From assembly GCA_963790415.1 (NCBI GenBank), contig CAWBOK010000003.1, positions 62,001 to 126,000 of the forward strand: 64,000 nt of DNA, given 5' to 3'. A model generated the notes under the pieces. That model worked only from the letters and a program-made list of their open reading frames with translations. It searched no databases and was not told the DNA's origin. Shown one piece after another: positions 43,753-52,301 of this stretch. The stretch comes from JAJZQZ01 sp963790415 (lineage in GTDB: Bacteria; Actinomycetota; Thermoleophilia; RBG-16-64-13). Within the stretch, counting starts at the first letter, position 1. Each line of letters starts with the position of its first letter. The position numbers and the translations under genes are program-made.

Positions 43753-46481
43753 ATGGAGCGCGCCCGACCGGATCCCGACGAGCTGCTCGACGTCGTGCAG
43801 GCGGAAGACAGCCGCGCCGCATCGCGGACGCCTCAAGATCTTCCTCGGCTATGCGGCCGGCGTCGGGAAGACCTACGCGATGCTCGAAGCGGCCCGCGAA
43901 CGCCCGGCCGAGGGCGTCGACGTGGTGGTGGCCTCGTCGAGACGCACGGGCGGGTCGGAGACCGAACGGCTACTGGAGGGTCTGGAGGTGCTCCCCCGCC
44001 GGACTGGTGGAGTACCGAGGCACGACGCTGACCGACCTCGACCTCGACGGCGTGCTGCAGCGCGCCCCGCAGCTCGCCCTCATCGACGAGTTGGCTCACA
44101 CCAACGCGCCGGGCGCGCGTCATCCCAAGCGGTACCAGGACGTGCGACGAGCTGCTCGACGCCGGCATCGACGTGTACACCACCCTCAACATCCAGCACC
44201 TGGAGAGCCTGCTCGACGTCGTGGCGCAGATCACCGGCGTGCGCGTCCGCGAGACGGTGCCCGGATTCCGTGATCGACGAGAGCGCGGACGAATCGAGCT
44301 CGTCGACCTCCCGCCGGACGAGCTTCGCCGACGTCTCGCCGAGGGCAAGGTGTACGTGCCCGATCAGGCGGCTCGGGCGGTCGAGCGCTTCTTCCGCCCA
44401 GGCAACCTGACGGCGCTGCGAGAGATCGCGATGAGGCGTGTCGCCCAGCGGGTGGACACGGACATGCTCGCCTACATGCGCACCCGTTCGATACCCGGGC
44501 CGTGGCCGGCGGGCGAGCGCCTCCTGGTGGCCGTCGGGAAGCCCCTGAGTGAGCGACTCGTGCGCACCGCCAAGCGGCTGGCCGACGAGTTGAAGGCCGA
44601 CTGGATGGCCCTCTACATCGAGACACCCCGTGACGCGGGCCGGCCTGGAGATGCAGGAACAAGCGATGGGCAACCTGGCCCTCGCCGAACGGCTGGGCGC
44701 CCACGTGCACACACTTCCCGGCTCTTCGGTGGCCGAGACCCTGGTCGACTACGCCCGCCGGCACAACGTGACCAAGATCATCGCGGGCAAGCCGCTCCGG
44801 CCCCGCTGGCGCGAGCTTCTCGGGGGCTCGGTGGTGGACCGCGTGATCAAGACGAGCGGCGCGATCGACGTCTACGTCATCAGCAGCGGGCCGCTTCCGG
44901 ATGCCCCGAGGATCCAACTGGCGAAGCCGGCGCGGCCCTGGCAGGCGTACCTGTACAGCGTTCCGCCGGTTGTGCTCGCCACCCTGATCGGCTGGCCCCT
45001 GACCCATCGTATCGAGCCCACCAACCTGGTGATGCCCTATCTGGCCGCGGTCGTCGTCGTCGCCGTGTACCTGGGCAGGGGGCCGGCGATCCTGAGCGCG
45101 TTTCTGAGTGTGGCAGCCTTCGACTTCTTCTTGGTGCCGCCACACCTATACGCTCGCTGTATCCGACACGCAGTACCTGCTGACATTCGCGGGCCTGTTC
45201 GTGGTCGGGCTGGTGGTGAGCTCGCTGGCGGCTCGGGTGCGCGAACAGGCGCAGGCGGCTCGGCGGCGAGAGCTGCAGACCAGCGAACTCTACGAGCTGA
45301 GCCGAGAGCTTGCCGGAGCAGCCGGACCGGGAGCCATCGCCGAGGTGGTACGGTCGCACATCCAGCAGGTTGTAGGCGGGCGGGCGGTGGTCCTACTGAG
45401 AGAGGGGCGGGATCTCGAGCCGGCGCCGGGATTCGATCTCGTCGAGGAGGATGAGTTCGCCGTCGCCATGTGGGCCTTCGACCACGGGCAGGTGGCAGGC
45501 AAGGGGACCGACACCTTACCCGGCGCGGCCCTCATGTATCTGCCGCTACGGACCTCCCGGGAGATCATCGGCGTACTCGGTGTCGGGGTACGTGAGGCCG
45601 ACGCCCCCTTGTCGGCGGCCGAACGGCGCGTTCCTGAAGCCTTCGCGACGTTGGCCGCCCTGGCGTTCGAACGCGCCGACCTGGCGGCGTCGGCCAACCA
45701 GCTGGAGCTGCTGCGGGCCAGAGAGGCGCTGCAATCGGCACTCCTCAACTCCATCTCCCACGAGCTCCGCACGCCCCTCGCCTCGATCGCAGGGGTCCTG
45801 AGCACCCTGCGAGGCGCGCACGAGCGGTCCGCAAGTCCGAGCCTCTCCGAGGCGGCCCGCTCCGAGCTCGTGGAGACCGCCTGGGAAGAAGCCGCCGAAC
45901 TGAACCGCATCGTGGGCAACCTGCTGGATATGACCCGACTCGAGTCGGGCGCTCTACGCACGACCTTGGAGCCGATCGATGTGGAGGACCTGGTCGGATC
46001 CACGCTGACACAGCTCGGCGACCGGATCGGGGATCGCGAGGTCCGGACCGACCTGCCTACCGACCTGCCCCCGGTCTCCGCCGACTCGGTGTTGATGGTG
46101 CACGTGCTGGCCAACCTGCTGGACAACGCCCTCACGTACTCGCCTCCGGGGTCACCCCTCGACATCTCCGCGCGGCGAGACGGACCCGAGGTCCGGCTCA
46201 GCATCGCCGATCGCGGCATCGGCATACCTGCCGCAGACCTCGAGGCCGTCTTCGACAAGTTCTTCCGGGTCCACCGGTCGGATGTTCCGGAGGCGATAGA
46301 TGTGTCGCGCGGGATAGGGCTCGGGCTCTCGATCAGCCGAGGCATCATCCAGGCCCACAAAGGCAGGATCTGGGCGGAGAACCGCGTCGGCGGAGGCACA
46401 ACGATCACGGTCGGCCTAAGCGCGGTCGAGACGAGCGGGCCCGCGCCGGCCGTGACGGCTGAAGACCGGAGGACCCTGTGA
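43753..46481 (+). CDS. kdpD: Potassium sensor histidine kinase KdpD (apparent frameshifts in first half)
   Basis: About 905 residues. MERARPDPDELLDVVQAEDS starts the protein. The KdpD N-terminal domain has LKIFLGYAAGVGKTYAMLEA (Walker A) and LALIDELAHTNAPG (Walker B). A USP domain follows (ERLLVAVGKPLSERLVRTAK), then four spans (LYSVPPVVLATLIGWPLTHR onward), GAF, and the kinase core with SISHELRTPLASIAGVLSTL (H box), NLLDNALTYSPPGSP (N) and ADRGIGIPAADLEAVFDKFF (G). Shifts are at about 43820, 43995, 44143, 44265, 44330, 44635 and 45150; the second half is clean. It phosphorylates KdpE under K+ limitation. Confidence 0.92.
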
Positions 46482-47170
46482 CCGACCGCGGGCTCCGCAT
46501 CCTGGTGGTCGATGACGAGCGCGCCATCCGGCGCTTCCTGCGCACCTCGCTGACCGCGCTTGGCTGCACCGTATTCGAGGCTGGAACCGGCCAAGCAGCG
46601 CTGCACGAGGTGACGGCCCACCGGCCCGACGTGATCATCCTTGACCTCGGCCTACCCGACATGGACGGGGCCGAGGTGCTGACACGACTCCGCGTTTGGA
46701 GCGCGATCCCTGTCATCATCCTGTCGGTGCAGGAGGAGGAGCGCACCAAAGTAGCCGCTCTGGACGCCGGCGCCGACGACTACCTGACCAAGCCGTTCGG
46801 CATCGACGAGCTCATGGCGAGGATCCGCGTCGTGCTGCGCCGGACAGTCAGCGCGACTACCGACCCCTTGTTCCAGACCGGGGGCCTGGTGGTCGATCTC
46901 GGGCGGCGGCGCGTCACGGTCGACGGACAGGAGGTGTCCCTGACCCCCACAGAGTACGACCTCCTGCGGGCCCTCGTCAGGCACGCGGGCAAGGTGCTGA
47001 CACACCGACATCTGCTGACCGAAGTCTGGGGAGTGGCCTACCAGACAGAGACCCAGCTGCTCCGCGTGAACATCAGCAACCTGCGGCGAAAAATCGAGCC
47101 GAACCCGGCCCGTCCCATCTACGTGACCACCGAGCCCGGCGTGGGCTACCGTCTGCGGATCGAGGAGTAG
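46478..47170 (+). CDS. kdpE: KDP operon response regulator KdpE
   Basis: 230 residues from GTG 46478, overlapping the kdpD stop by 4 bp (GTGA). The receiver domain shows VVDDERAIRRFL (acidic pocket), VIILDLGLPDMDGAEVLTRL (phospho-Asp), ILSVQEEERTKV (Ser switch) and DDYLTKPFGIDEL (Lys). The winged-helix output domain ends with LLTEVWGVAYQTETQLLRVN and PGVGYRLRIEE, the OmpR/KdpE pattern. Its likely target is the CTTTATG repeat at 38311. Confidence 0.96.
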   Translation: MTDRGLRILVVDDERAIRRFLRTSLTALGCTVFEAGTGQAALHEVTAHRPDVIILDLGLPDMDGAEVLTRLRVWSAIPVIILSVQEEERTKVAALDAGADDYLTKPFGIDELMARIRVVLRRTVSATTDPLFQTGGLVVDLGRRRVTVDGQEVSLTPTEYDLLRALVRHAGKVLTHRHLLTEVWGVAYQTETQLLRVNISNLRRKIEPNPARPIYVTTEPGVGYRLRIEE

Positions 47171-47199
47171 CAGTTCGACGCCCCAGGCCACGCACCATC

Positions 47200-47880
47200 C
47201 TAGGCCGGCCGGACGACCCCTTGCGCCATCTCGATAGCCCTGGTCCCGTAGCTGACCAGTTGAGTCGTGTGCGTGACCATTACGATGGTCACACCGGTCG
47301 TGCTGTGGATCTCCTTGAAGAGGGTCATGATCTCGCCCTCGGTCTGCTCGTCCAGGTCGCTGCTCGGCTCGTCGGCGAAGAGCGCCTCCGGTCGGTTGAT
47401 AAGGGCGCGCGCTATGACCACCCTCTGCTGCTGGCCCGCCGACAGCTGGCGAGGATGGGAGTGCAGCTTGTCCGCCAACCCCACCATGTCGAGCAATTCC
47501 TCTACCCGGTCCGGCTCGGCTGCGGCGGGGCTTCCGGCGAACGATGCCGGCAGGGCCACATTCTCGATGACGGTCAGAGACGGCAGCAGGCTGGGGAATT
47601 GGAACACGAAGCCGACACTCTTAGTGCGTAGGCGAGACTGGTCCGCATCGGACAGCTTCCACAGGTCGTGGCCATCGAAGAGCACCTCACCGGAAGTGGG
47701 GCGCACCAGACCGGCGGCGATGTTGAGCAGAGTGGTCTTGCCCGAACCGGAGCGGCCGGTGATCACCAGGAACTCACCTTTGGTCACCTCCAAGCTGACC
47801 TCATCAAGGGCAGTGACGGCAGGAGACCGTTTGGCTCCGGCATAGGTCTTGGTGATGGATCGCAGTGATATCATGCCCAT
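47200..47880 (-). CDS. ABC transporter ATPase, MacB/LolD family
   Basis: 226 residues: ITGRSGSGKTTLLNIAAGLV (Walker A), Q-loop FVFQFPSLLPSLTVIENVAL, LSAGQQQRVVIARALINRPE (signature), ALFADEPSSDLDEQTEGEIM (Walker B) and VMVTHTTQLVSYGTRAIEMA (H-loop). It would energise the adjacent FtsX-type permease for lipoprotein, peptide or lipid extrusion from the membrane; substrate unknown. Start is ATG 47880 or, 6 bases on, ATG 47874. A duplicated ATGAGGGAATG motif lies just upstream. Confidence 0.92.
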   Translation of the reverse strand: MGMISLRSITKTYAGAKRSPAVTALDEVSLEVTKGEFLVITGRSGSGKTTLLNIAAGLVRPTSGEVLFDGHDLWKLSDADQSRLRTKSVGFVFQFPSLLPSLTVIENVALPASFAGSPAAAEPDRVEELLDMVGLADKLHSHPRQLSAGQQQRVVIARALINRPEALFADEPSSDLDEQTEGEIMTLFKEIHSTTGVTIVMVTHTTQLVSYGTRAIEMAQGVVRPA

Positions 47881-47887
47881 TCCCTCA

Positions 47888-48437
47888 TGCTCATTCCCTC
47901 ATGGAGACGCCCGGTTCCTGGCGACTGATACGGTAGGCGGGTATGAAGGCGGCCAGCAGCACGCCGGTCAACGCCACCACCAGCCCGATCAGAACCAGCA
48001 CGAGCAGGTCGGCTGGAGACGGGAACAAGAACGGGAACCCGAAGAGACTGACGAGCTTGTGATGGAAGAAGAACAAGATGAGGCCGGAGAGGACGATGCC
48101 CACCGAGCCTCCGGCCAGCGCGAGCACGGCGGCACCCGTAAGGAGCGAGCGCAGCACCCCTCCGCGCGTGGCTCCCAGCGCCCGCAAGACCCCTATCTCC
48201 CGCCGGCGCTCGTTCACCACCACCGAGAAGATCACGGCGATGATGAACACCGCGAGTGCGAGCACCACCCCGAGGATGGCGAGCATCCCGGCCCGCTGCT
48301 CTTCCATCTGCCTGCGAAACGAGCCGAACAGATCGGGACTGGTGATGGCGGTCACGCCGGGGATGCCCGCTTGGATAGCGGCGCTCACCTTCTTGGCATC
48401 GGCGCCGGGGGCCAGTTTGACCATGATGGAGGAGACG
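47888..48437. repeat. 550-bp identical repeat, copy A (FtsX 1 C-terminal half)
   Basis: Bases 47888-48437 match 49595-50144 without a difference that I found on reading, at a constant offset of 1,707 bp. It covers the last ~180 codons and the stop of the two tandem permease genes. Identity breaks abruptly at both edges. Confidence 0.88.
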
Positions 48438-49084
48438 GAGACCCGGGGAACGTCCACGATCATCGCGGCCTGGGTCTTGGACAGCCGAGCCATCTCGCGC
48501 GCGGTCTCCATCGTGAGGAAGATGGAGGCGTCCAAATTGGACCCCGTGGGCTCCAGGTTGGCCCGCAGCGTGAGGCCGTAGCCGTAGAGAAGGATGTTCT
48601 CCTCTCCCGGAGGCACGAATATGAACGTGCCGCCCACCGCTTCGCCCAGCTTCAAATCCCGGCCTATCTTCTCTTTCAACCACGGTCCGATCGTGAAATC
48701 GGAGGTCGGATCGTAGACCAGGATGAACATGTTGGAGACCGAGCAGCACGGGGAGTCGGTCATCGAGGCCAGGTAGATCTGAGGCGAGGCCGCGGCCACG
48801 CCCGGCACGGCCGCTACCTTCTGCACGTTGACGGCGGGCAACCAGGCCTTCGCCGGGTTGCCCATGAGCAGCGCGCCTTCGACCTTCTGCTCGGTGCCTT
48901 GGCGCACTACCACGATGTCGGCGCCCAACCGCTCCTGAGTCAACCGCAGGCTGTCCTCTGCGCCCCGGGCGATGAGCACCGTGGCCAGAGAGAGGCCGGC
49001 CACGATGATCGCGCAGACGACTATGACCCCGCTACGGAAGGCGTTGCCGGAGATGTCCTTGAGGGCCAGCCGGGTCAGGTTCAT
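47891..49084 (-). CDS. FtsX/MacB-type ABC permease 1
   Basis: 397 residues. Residues ~15-40 are the first span (GVIVVCAIIVAGLSLATVLI). A ~220-residue extracytoplasmic MacB-PCD domain follows (LGADIVVVRQGTEQKVEGAL ... with CC in DSPCCSVSN). Then come three C-terminal spans, with the FtsX signature region VNERRREIGVLRALGATRGG. The C-terminal half is identical to that of permease 2. It starts 24 bp after the DUF4418 stop and ends 10 bp before the ATPase start, so the three form an operon. Confidence 0.92.
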   Translation of the reverse strand: MNLTRLALKDISGNAFRSGVIVVCAIIVAGLSLATVLIARGAEDSLRLTQERLGADIVVVRQGTEQKVEGALLMGNPAKAWLPAVNVQKVAAVPGVAAASPQIYLASMTDSPCCSVSNMFILVYDPTSDFTIGPWLKEKIGRDLKLGEAVGGTFIFVPPGEENILLYGYGLTLRANLEPTGSNLDASIFLTMETAREMARLSKTQAAMIVDVPRVSVSSIMVKLAPGADAKKVSAAIQAGIPGVTAITSPDLFGSFRRQMEEQRAGMLAILGVVLALAVFIIAVIFSVVVNERRREIGVLRALGATRGGVLRSLLTGAAVLALAGGSVGIVLSGLILFFFHHKLVSLFGFPFLFPSPADLLVLVLIGLVVALTGVLLAAFIPAYRISRQEPGVSMRE

Positions 49085-49108
49085 TCAGCACGCCGCCATT
49101 CGAGGCGG

Positions 49109-49531
49109 CTACGCAGCTTCGTCTCTCTTGCGCTCGTTCAGAACGAGGGCGGTCAGGCTTGCCAGGATGATCAAGATGCCGCACACGGTCATGGTGGGTT
49201 TCATGATGGAGTTGCAGTCCATATCGGCCGACGCACACACCCCGATCAGACTCGAGGGGATCAGAATGACCAACACCCCGATTACGCCCGCCAAGATGGA
49301 GAGCGACCGGATAGTCTCCTTGCGGCGACTGATGGCCATCAACACGCCCACCGCCAGCAACGGTATGCCGAGCGCGATCTCCGCCTTTGCGCTCCACGTG
49401 CACTTCATGGCCACCGTCTTCCCGTTCTGAAGGGTCAACGTCCTGCCTTCGGCGGAACAATTTGTGAACTGCGGCACAAGAATCACCACAAGAGCCAGGA
49501 TCAGGATGACGACGGCTATGATCTTGAACAT
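49109..49531 (-). CDS. DUF4418 family four-span membrane protein
   Basis: 140 residues with four hydrophobic segments. VILVPQFTNCSAEGRTLTLQ follows the first span, and MKCTWSAKAEIALGIPLLAV the second; CNSIMKPTMTVCGI comes near the end. This Cys pattern and size match DUF4418 proteins, which commonly sit in ABC operons with FtsX permeases, as here. ATG 49531 is chosen because AAGGAG lies 7 bases upstream. Function unknown; it may be an accessory subunit of the exporter. Confidence 0.82.
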   Translation of the reverse strand: MFKIIAVVILILALVVILVPQFTNCSAEGRTLTLQNGKTVAMKCTWSAKAEIALGIPLLAVGVLMAISRRKETIRSLSILAGVIGVLVILIPSSLIGVCASADMDCNSIMKPTMTVCGILIILASLTALVLNERKRDEAA

Positions 49532-49594
49532 CCCCGAACTCCTTTGGTCGCTTCGATTCACCACGAACAGACTGTATCAGACACACGCCGTAGC

Positions 49595-50144
49595 TGCTCA
49601 TTCCCTCATGGAGACGCCCGGTTCCTGGCGACTGATACGGTAGGCGGGTATGAAGGCGGCCAGCAGCACGCCGGTCAACGCCACCACCAGCCCGATCAGA
49701 ACCAGCACGAGCAGGTCGGCTGGAGACGGGAACAAGAACGGGAACCCGAAGAGACTGACGAGCTTGTGATGGAAGAAGAACAAGATGAGGCCGGAGAGGA
49801 CGATGCCCACCGAGCCTCCGGCCAGCGCGAGCACGGCGGCACCCGTAAGGAGCGAGCGCAGCACCCCTCCGCGCGTGGCTCCCAGCGCCCGCAAGACCCC
49901 TATCTCCCGCCGGCGCTCGTTCACCACCACCGAGAAGATCACGGCGATGATGAACACCGCGAGTGCGAGCACCACCCCGAGGATGGCGAGCATCCCGGCC
50001 CGCTGCTCTTCCATCTGCCTGCGAAACGAGCCGAACAGATCGGGACTGGTGATGGCGGTCACGCCGGGGATGCCCGCTTGGATAGCGGCGCTCACCTTCT
50101 TGGCATCGGCGCCGGGGGCCAGTTTGACCATGATGGAGGAGACG
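49595..50144. repeat. 550-bp identical repeat, copy B (FtsX 2 C-terminal half)
   Basis: Second copy of the block described at 47888-48437. Upstream of 50144 the paired genes differ markedly, so identity is confined to the 3' half of the genes plus a few bases after the stop. Confidence 0.88.
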
Positions 50145-50791
50145 CCGTCATCCGGGATCGTGACTCCCTGTTGCTCCCGCAGAGCCGGGAGCCGAGCCAG
50201 GTCGCGGGCGGTCTCGAACGAGACGAAGATCGACTGATCGAGCGAGGTGCCCATGGGTTCTAGGTTGGCCGTCAGATCGAGATCGTACCCGTAGAGACTC
50301 ATCTTCGCGTCACCCGGGGGGACGGCAACGAAGGTGCCGCCCACCGCGTCGCCCGGCCCCGGGCGCCCCGAGGGTCCGCCCGTCAACCAGGGCTGGATAG
50401 TGAAGTCACCGGCCGGATCGTACGCCATCAAGAAGACCGGGGACACGCTGGAGAAGGGGGCATCGTCGATGGAGGCCACGAAGAGCTGAGGCGACGCCGC
50501 GGCCACGCCGGGCACGGCCGCGATCCGCTGCACGTCGGCGGCGGGTAACCAGGTCCTCACCAGCGAGCCCATGAGCAGTGCACCATCCACATTCTGCTCG
50601 GTGCCCTCGGGCACCACCACGATGTCGGCCCCCAAACGTTGCTGAGTCAGCCGCAGGTTCGCGTCGGCCCCCCGGGCGATCAGTACCGAGGCCAGAGAGA
50701 GACCGGCCACGACGATCGCGCAGATGACTATGACCCCGCTGCGGAACGCATTGCCGGAGATGTCCCTGAGGGCCAGGCGGGTCAGGTTCAT
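49598..50791 (-). CDS. FtsX/MacB-type ABC permease 2
   Basis: 397 residues, the same length as permease 1. The N-terminal half is similar but clearly diverged (MNLTRLALRDISGNAFRSGV; LGADIVVVPEGTEQNVDGAL), and it has FSSVSPVF where paralogue 1 has the CC pair. The last ~180 residues are identical to paralogue 1. ATG 50791 overlaps the stop of the KorC-like gene (TGATG), so translation is coupled to the oxidoreductase. The two permeases probably form a heteromer with the single ATPase at 47200. Confidence 0.92.
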   Translation of the reverse strand: MNLTRLALRDISGNAFRSGVIVICAIVVAGLSLASVLIARGADANLRLTQQRLGADIVVVPEGTEQNVDGALLMGSLVRTWLPAADVQRIAAVPGVAAASPQLFVASIDDAPFSSVSPVFLMAYDPAGDFTIQPWLTGGPSGRPGPGDAVGGTFVAVPPGDAKMSLYGYDLDLTANLEPMGTSLDQSIFVSFETARDLARLPALREQQGVTIPDDGVSSIMVKLAPGADAKKVSAAIQAGIPGVTAITSPDLFGSFRRQMEEQRAGMLAILGVVLALAVFIIAVIFSVVVNERRREIGVLRALGATRGGVLRSLLTGAAVLALAGGSVGIVLSGLILFFFHHKLVSLFGFPFLFPSPADLLVLVLIGLVVALTGVLLAAFIPAYRISRQEPGVSMRE

Positions 50792-51463
50792 CAGCCCGAC
50801 TCTCGCCTCCACTCCTCTCCGGAGAGTCCGAGACCACGCTGCATCGCCGCCAGGTTCAGATCCTCGGTCCCGGGTGGCACCATGCCGAGGACGCTCTGCT
50901 CGAGCGAGATGGCGCTCACCACGCCGGTGAGTCCCACGACCGCCCCCAGGGTGAGGATGTTGGCGGTCTGGGCGCGGCCGGTGGTTTCGGAAGCGAGCCG
51001 CGTGAACGGGACGCCGTAGGTGGCGCCGGGCACGAGCGGCGGGTCGCGGACCTCGTCGGAGTCGAAGAGGAACACCCCGGTGGCCCGCAGAGCGGGGACG
51101 TAGTGGTGAGCGGCTTCGTCGGAGAGGGCCACAAGAAGGTCGATCCCGAGAAGCTGGGGATAGTCGACAGGCCGGTCGGAGACGATGACGTCGGAACGAC
51201 TGTAGCCGCCGCGGGCCTCCGGGCCGTAGGACTGAGTCTGGATGACGTACCGGTGGTCCCGCGTGGCGGCCACCGCCAGGATGACCCCCATGAGGATCAC
51301 CCCTTGGCCGCCGCTGCCTCCGAAGCGCACCTCGAGGAAGTCGCCGCCCGGCAAGGAGTCCGGCCGAAGCGATGGTGGCAGTCGCGGTCGGCGCCGCAGC
51401 GGCGTCGGTCACGGCGGTCGGCGCGGCGCCGCCCGCCGCAAGCCCGGCAGTCGACTCACTCAT
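50791..51463 (-). CDS. korC: 2-oxoacid:ferredoxin oxidoreductase gamma subunit (KorC-like; possible frameshift near 51357)
   Basis: The core reads LEVRFGGSGGQGVILMGVIL, then YVIQTQSYGPEARGGYSRSD and GRAQTANILTLGAVVGLTGV, the standard gamma-subunit fold. ATG 51463 overlaps the beta-subunit stop and starts an Ala/Thr-rich stretch (MSESTAGLAAGGAAPTAV), which shifts frame near 51357 before the core. Alternatively the core starts at TTG 51354. The extended Ala-rich start is odd for this family. The product completes a three-subunit enzyme that oxidises a 2-oxoacid with CoA and reduces ferredoxin. Confidence 0.85.
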
Positions 51464-52286
51464 CGACGGGTACTCTCACGCGGTCCAGCATGCCGTAGTA
51501 GCCGGCACAGAACTCCGGCGCAGCCTCGTCGCGGTGGAACACCCCGGTAACGATCCGATCCTTGCGTTCCTCGGGCGAGAGCCCGGCCGCCTTCTTGATG
51601 CTGATCGCGCGGGCCTTCTGGTCCTCCAACATGGCGATGGCGCCCTTGGGCGCGTTGCGCTTGCCGTACTCCGTCGGACAATGGGTGACCGCTTCGATGA
51701 AGGCGAAACCGGGATGGCGGATGCCGTCCCGAATCAACCGCTCGAGCTCCCGGATGCCGTACGTCGTGCCGCGGGCGACGTAGCTCGCCCCCGCGGCCTC
51801 CGTCAGGCGGCAGAGGTCGAAGGCGGGTTCCGTGTGCCCGAAGGGAGCGGTGGAACCCCGGTCGCCCTCGTCCATGAGAGGGGAGACCTGCCCCCCGGTC
51901 ATGCCGTAGATCTGGTTGTTGAAGAGGATGGTCGTGATATCGATGTTGCGCCGACAGGCGTGGATGAGGTGGTTGCCTCCGATGGCGGCGCCGTCGCCGT
52001 CGCCGGTCAGCACGATCACCGTGAACTCCGGCCGAGCCATCTTTATGCCCGTCGCGAAGGCCAGGGCCCTCCCGTGGATGGCGTGCACAGTGCCGAAGTC
52101 GAGGTAGCCCACCGCCCGGCTGGAGCAGCCGATGCCTCCAACCACCACCGTCTTGTCCCTCTCGAGACCCAGGTCCAGGGCGGCGCGCAGGAAGGCGCCC
52201 GTGACGGTACCGATGCCGCAGCCGGGGCACCAGATGTGTGGCAGCCGCTCTGTGTGCAGGTACTTCTCGATGGCCACGGGCGTCAC
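51456..52286 (-). CDS. korB: 2-oxoacid:ferredoxin oxidoreductase beta subunit (TPP-binding)
   Basis: 276 residues. HIWCPGCGIGTVTGAFLRAA contains the CxxC of the KorB-type cluster, with the third Cys in GGIGCSSRAVGY. LTGDGDGAAIGGNHLIHACR plus LFNNQIYGMTGGQVSP is the thiamine diphosphate and Mg2+ site. The separate KorA/KorB chains and this Cys pattern fit 2-oxoglutarate or branched 2-oxoacid enzymes rather than four-domain pyruvate enzymes. GTG start at 52286, 15 bp after korA. In some benzoate degraders 2-oxoglutarate:ferredoxin oxidoreductase regenerates reduced ferredoxin for benzoyl-CoA reductase. Confidence 0.92.
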   Translation of the reverse strand: MTPVAIEKYLHTERLPHIWCPGCGIGTVTGAFLRAALDLGLERDKTVVVGGIGCSSRAVGYLDFGTVHAIHGRALAFATGIKMARPEFTVIVLTGDGDGAAIGGNHLIHACRRNIDITTILFNNQIYGMTGGQVSPLMDEGDRGSTAPFGHTEPAFDLCRLTEAAGASYVARGTTYGIRELERLIRDGIRHPGFAFIEAVTHCPTEYGKRNAPKGAIAMLEDQKARAISIKKAAGLSPEERKDRIVTGVFHRDEAAPEFCAGYYGMLDRVRVPVDE

Positions 52287-52301
52287 GCGCCACGCTCCCG
52301 G

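Noticed and set aside
47849..50263. 804-codon plus-strand open frame with an internal protein repeat
   Set aside because: It is the antisense of the two FtsX genes; the repeat simply reflects their identical 550-bp halves, and the composition (His/Gln/Arg-rich) is not protein-like.
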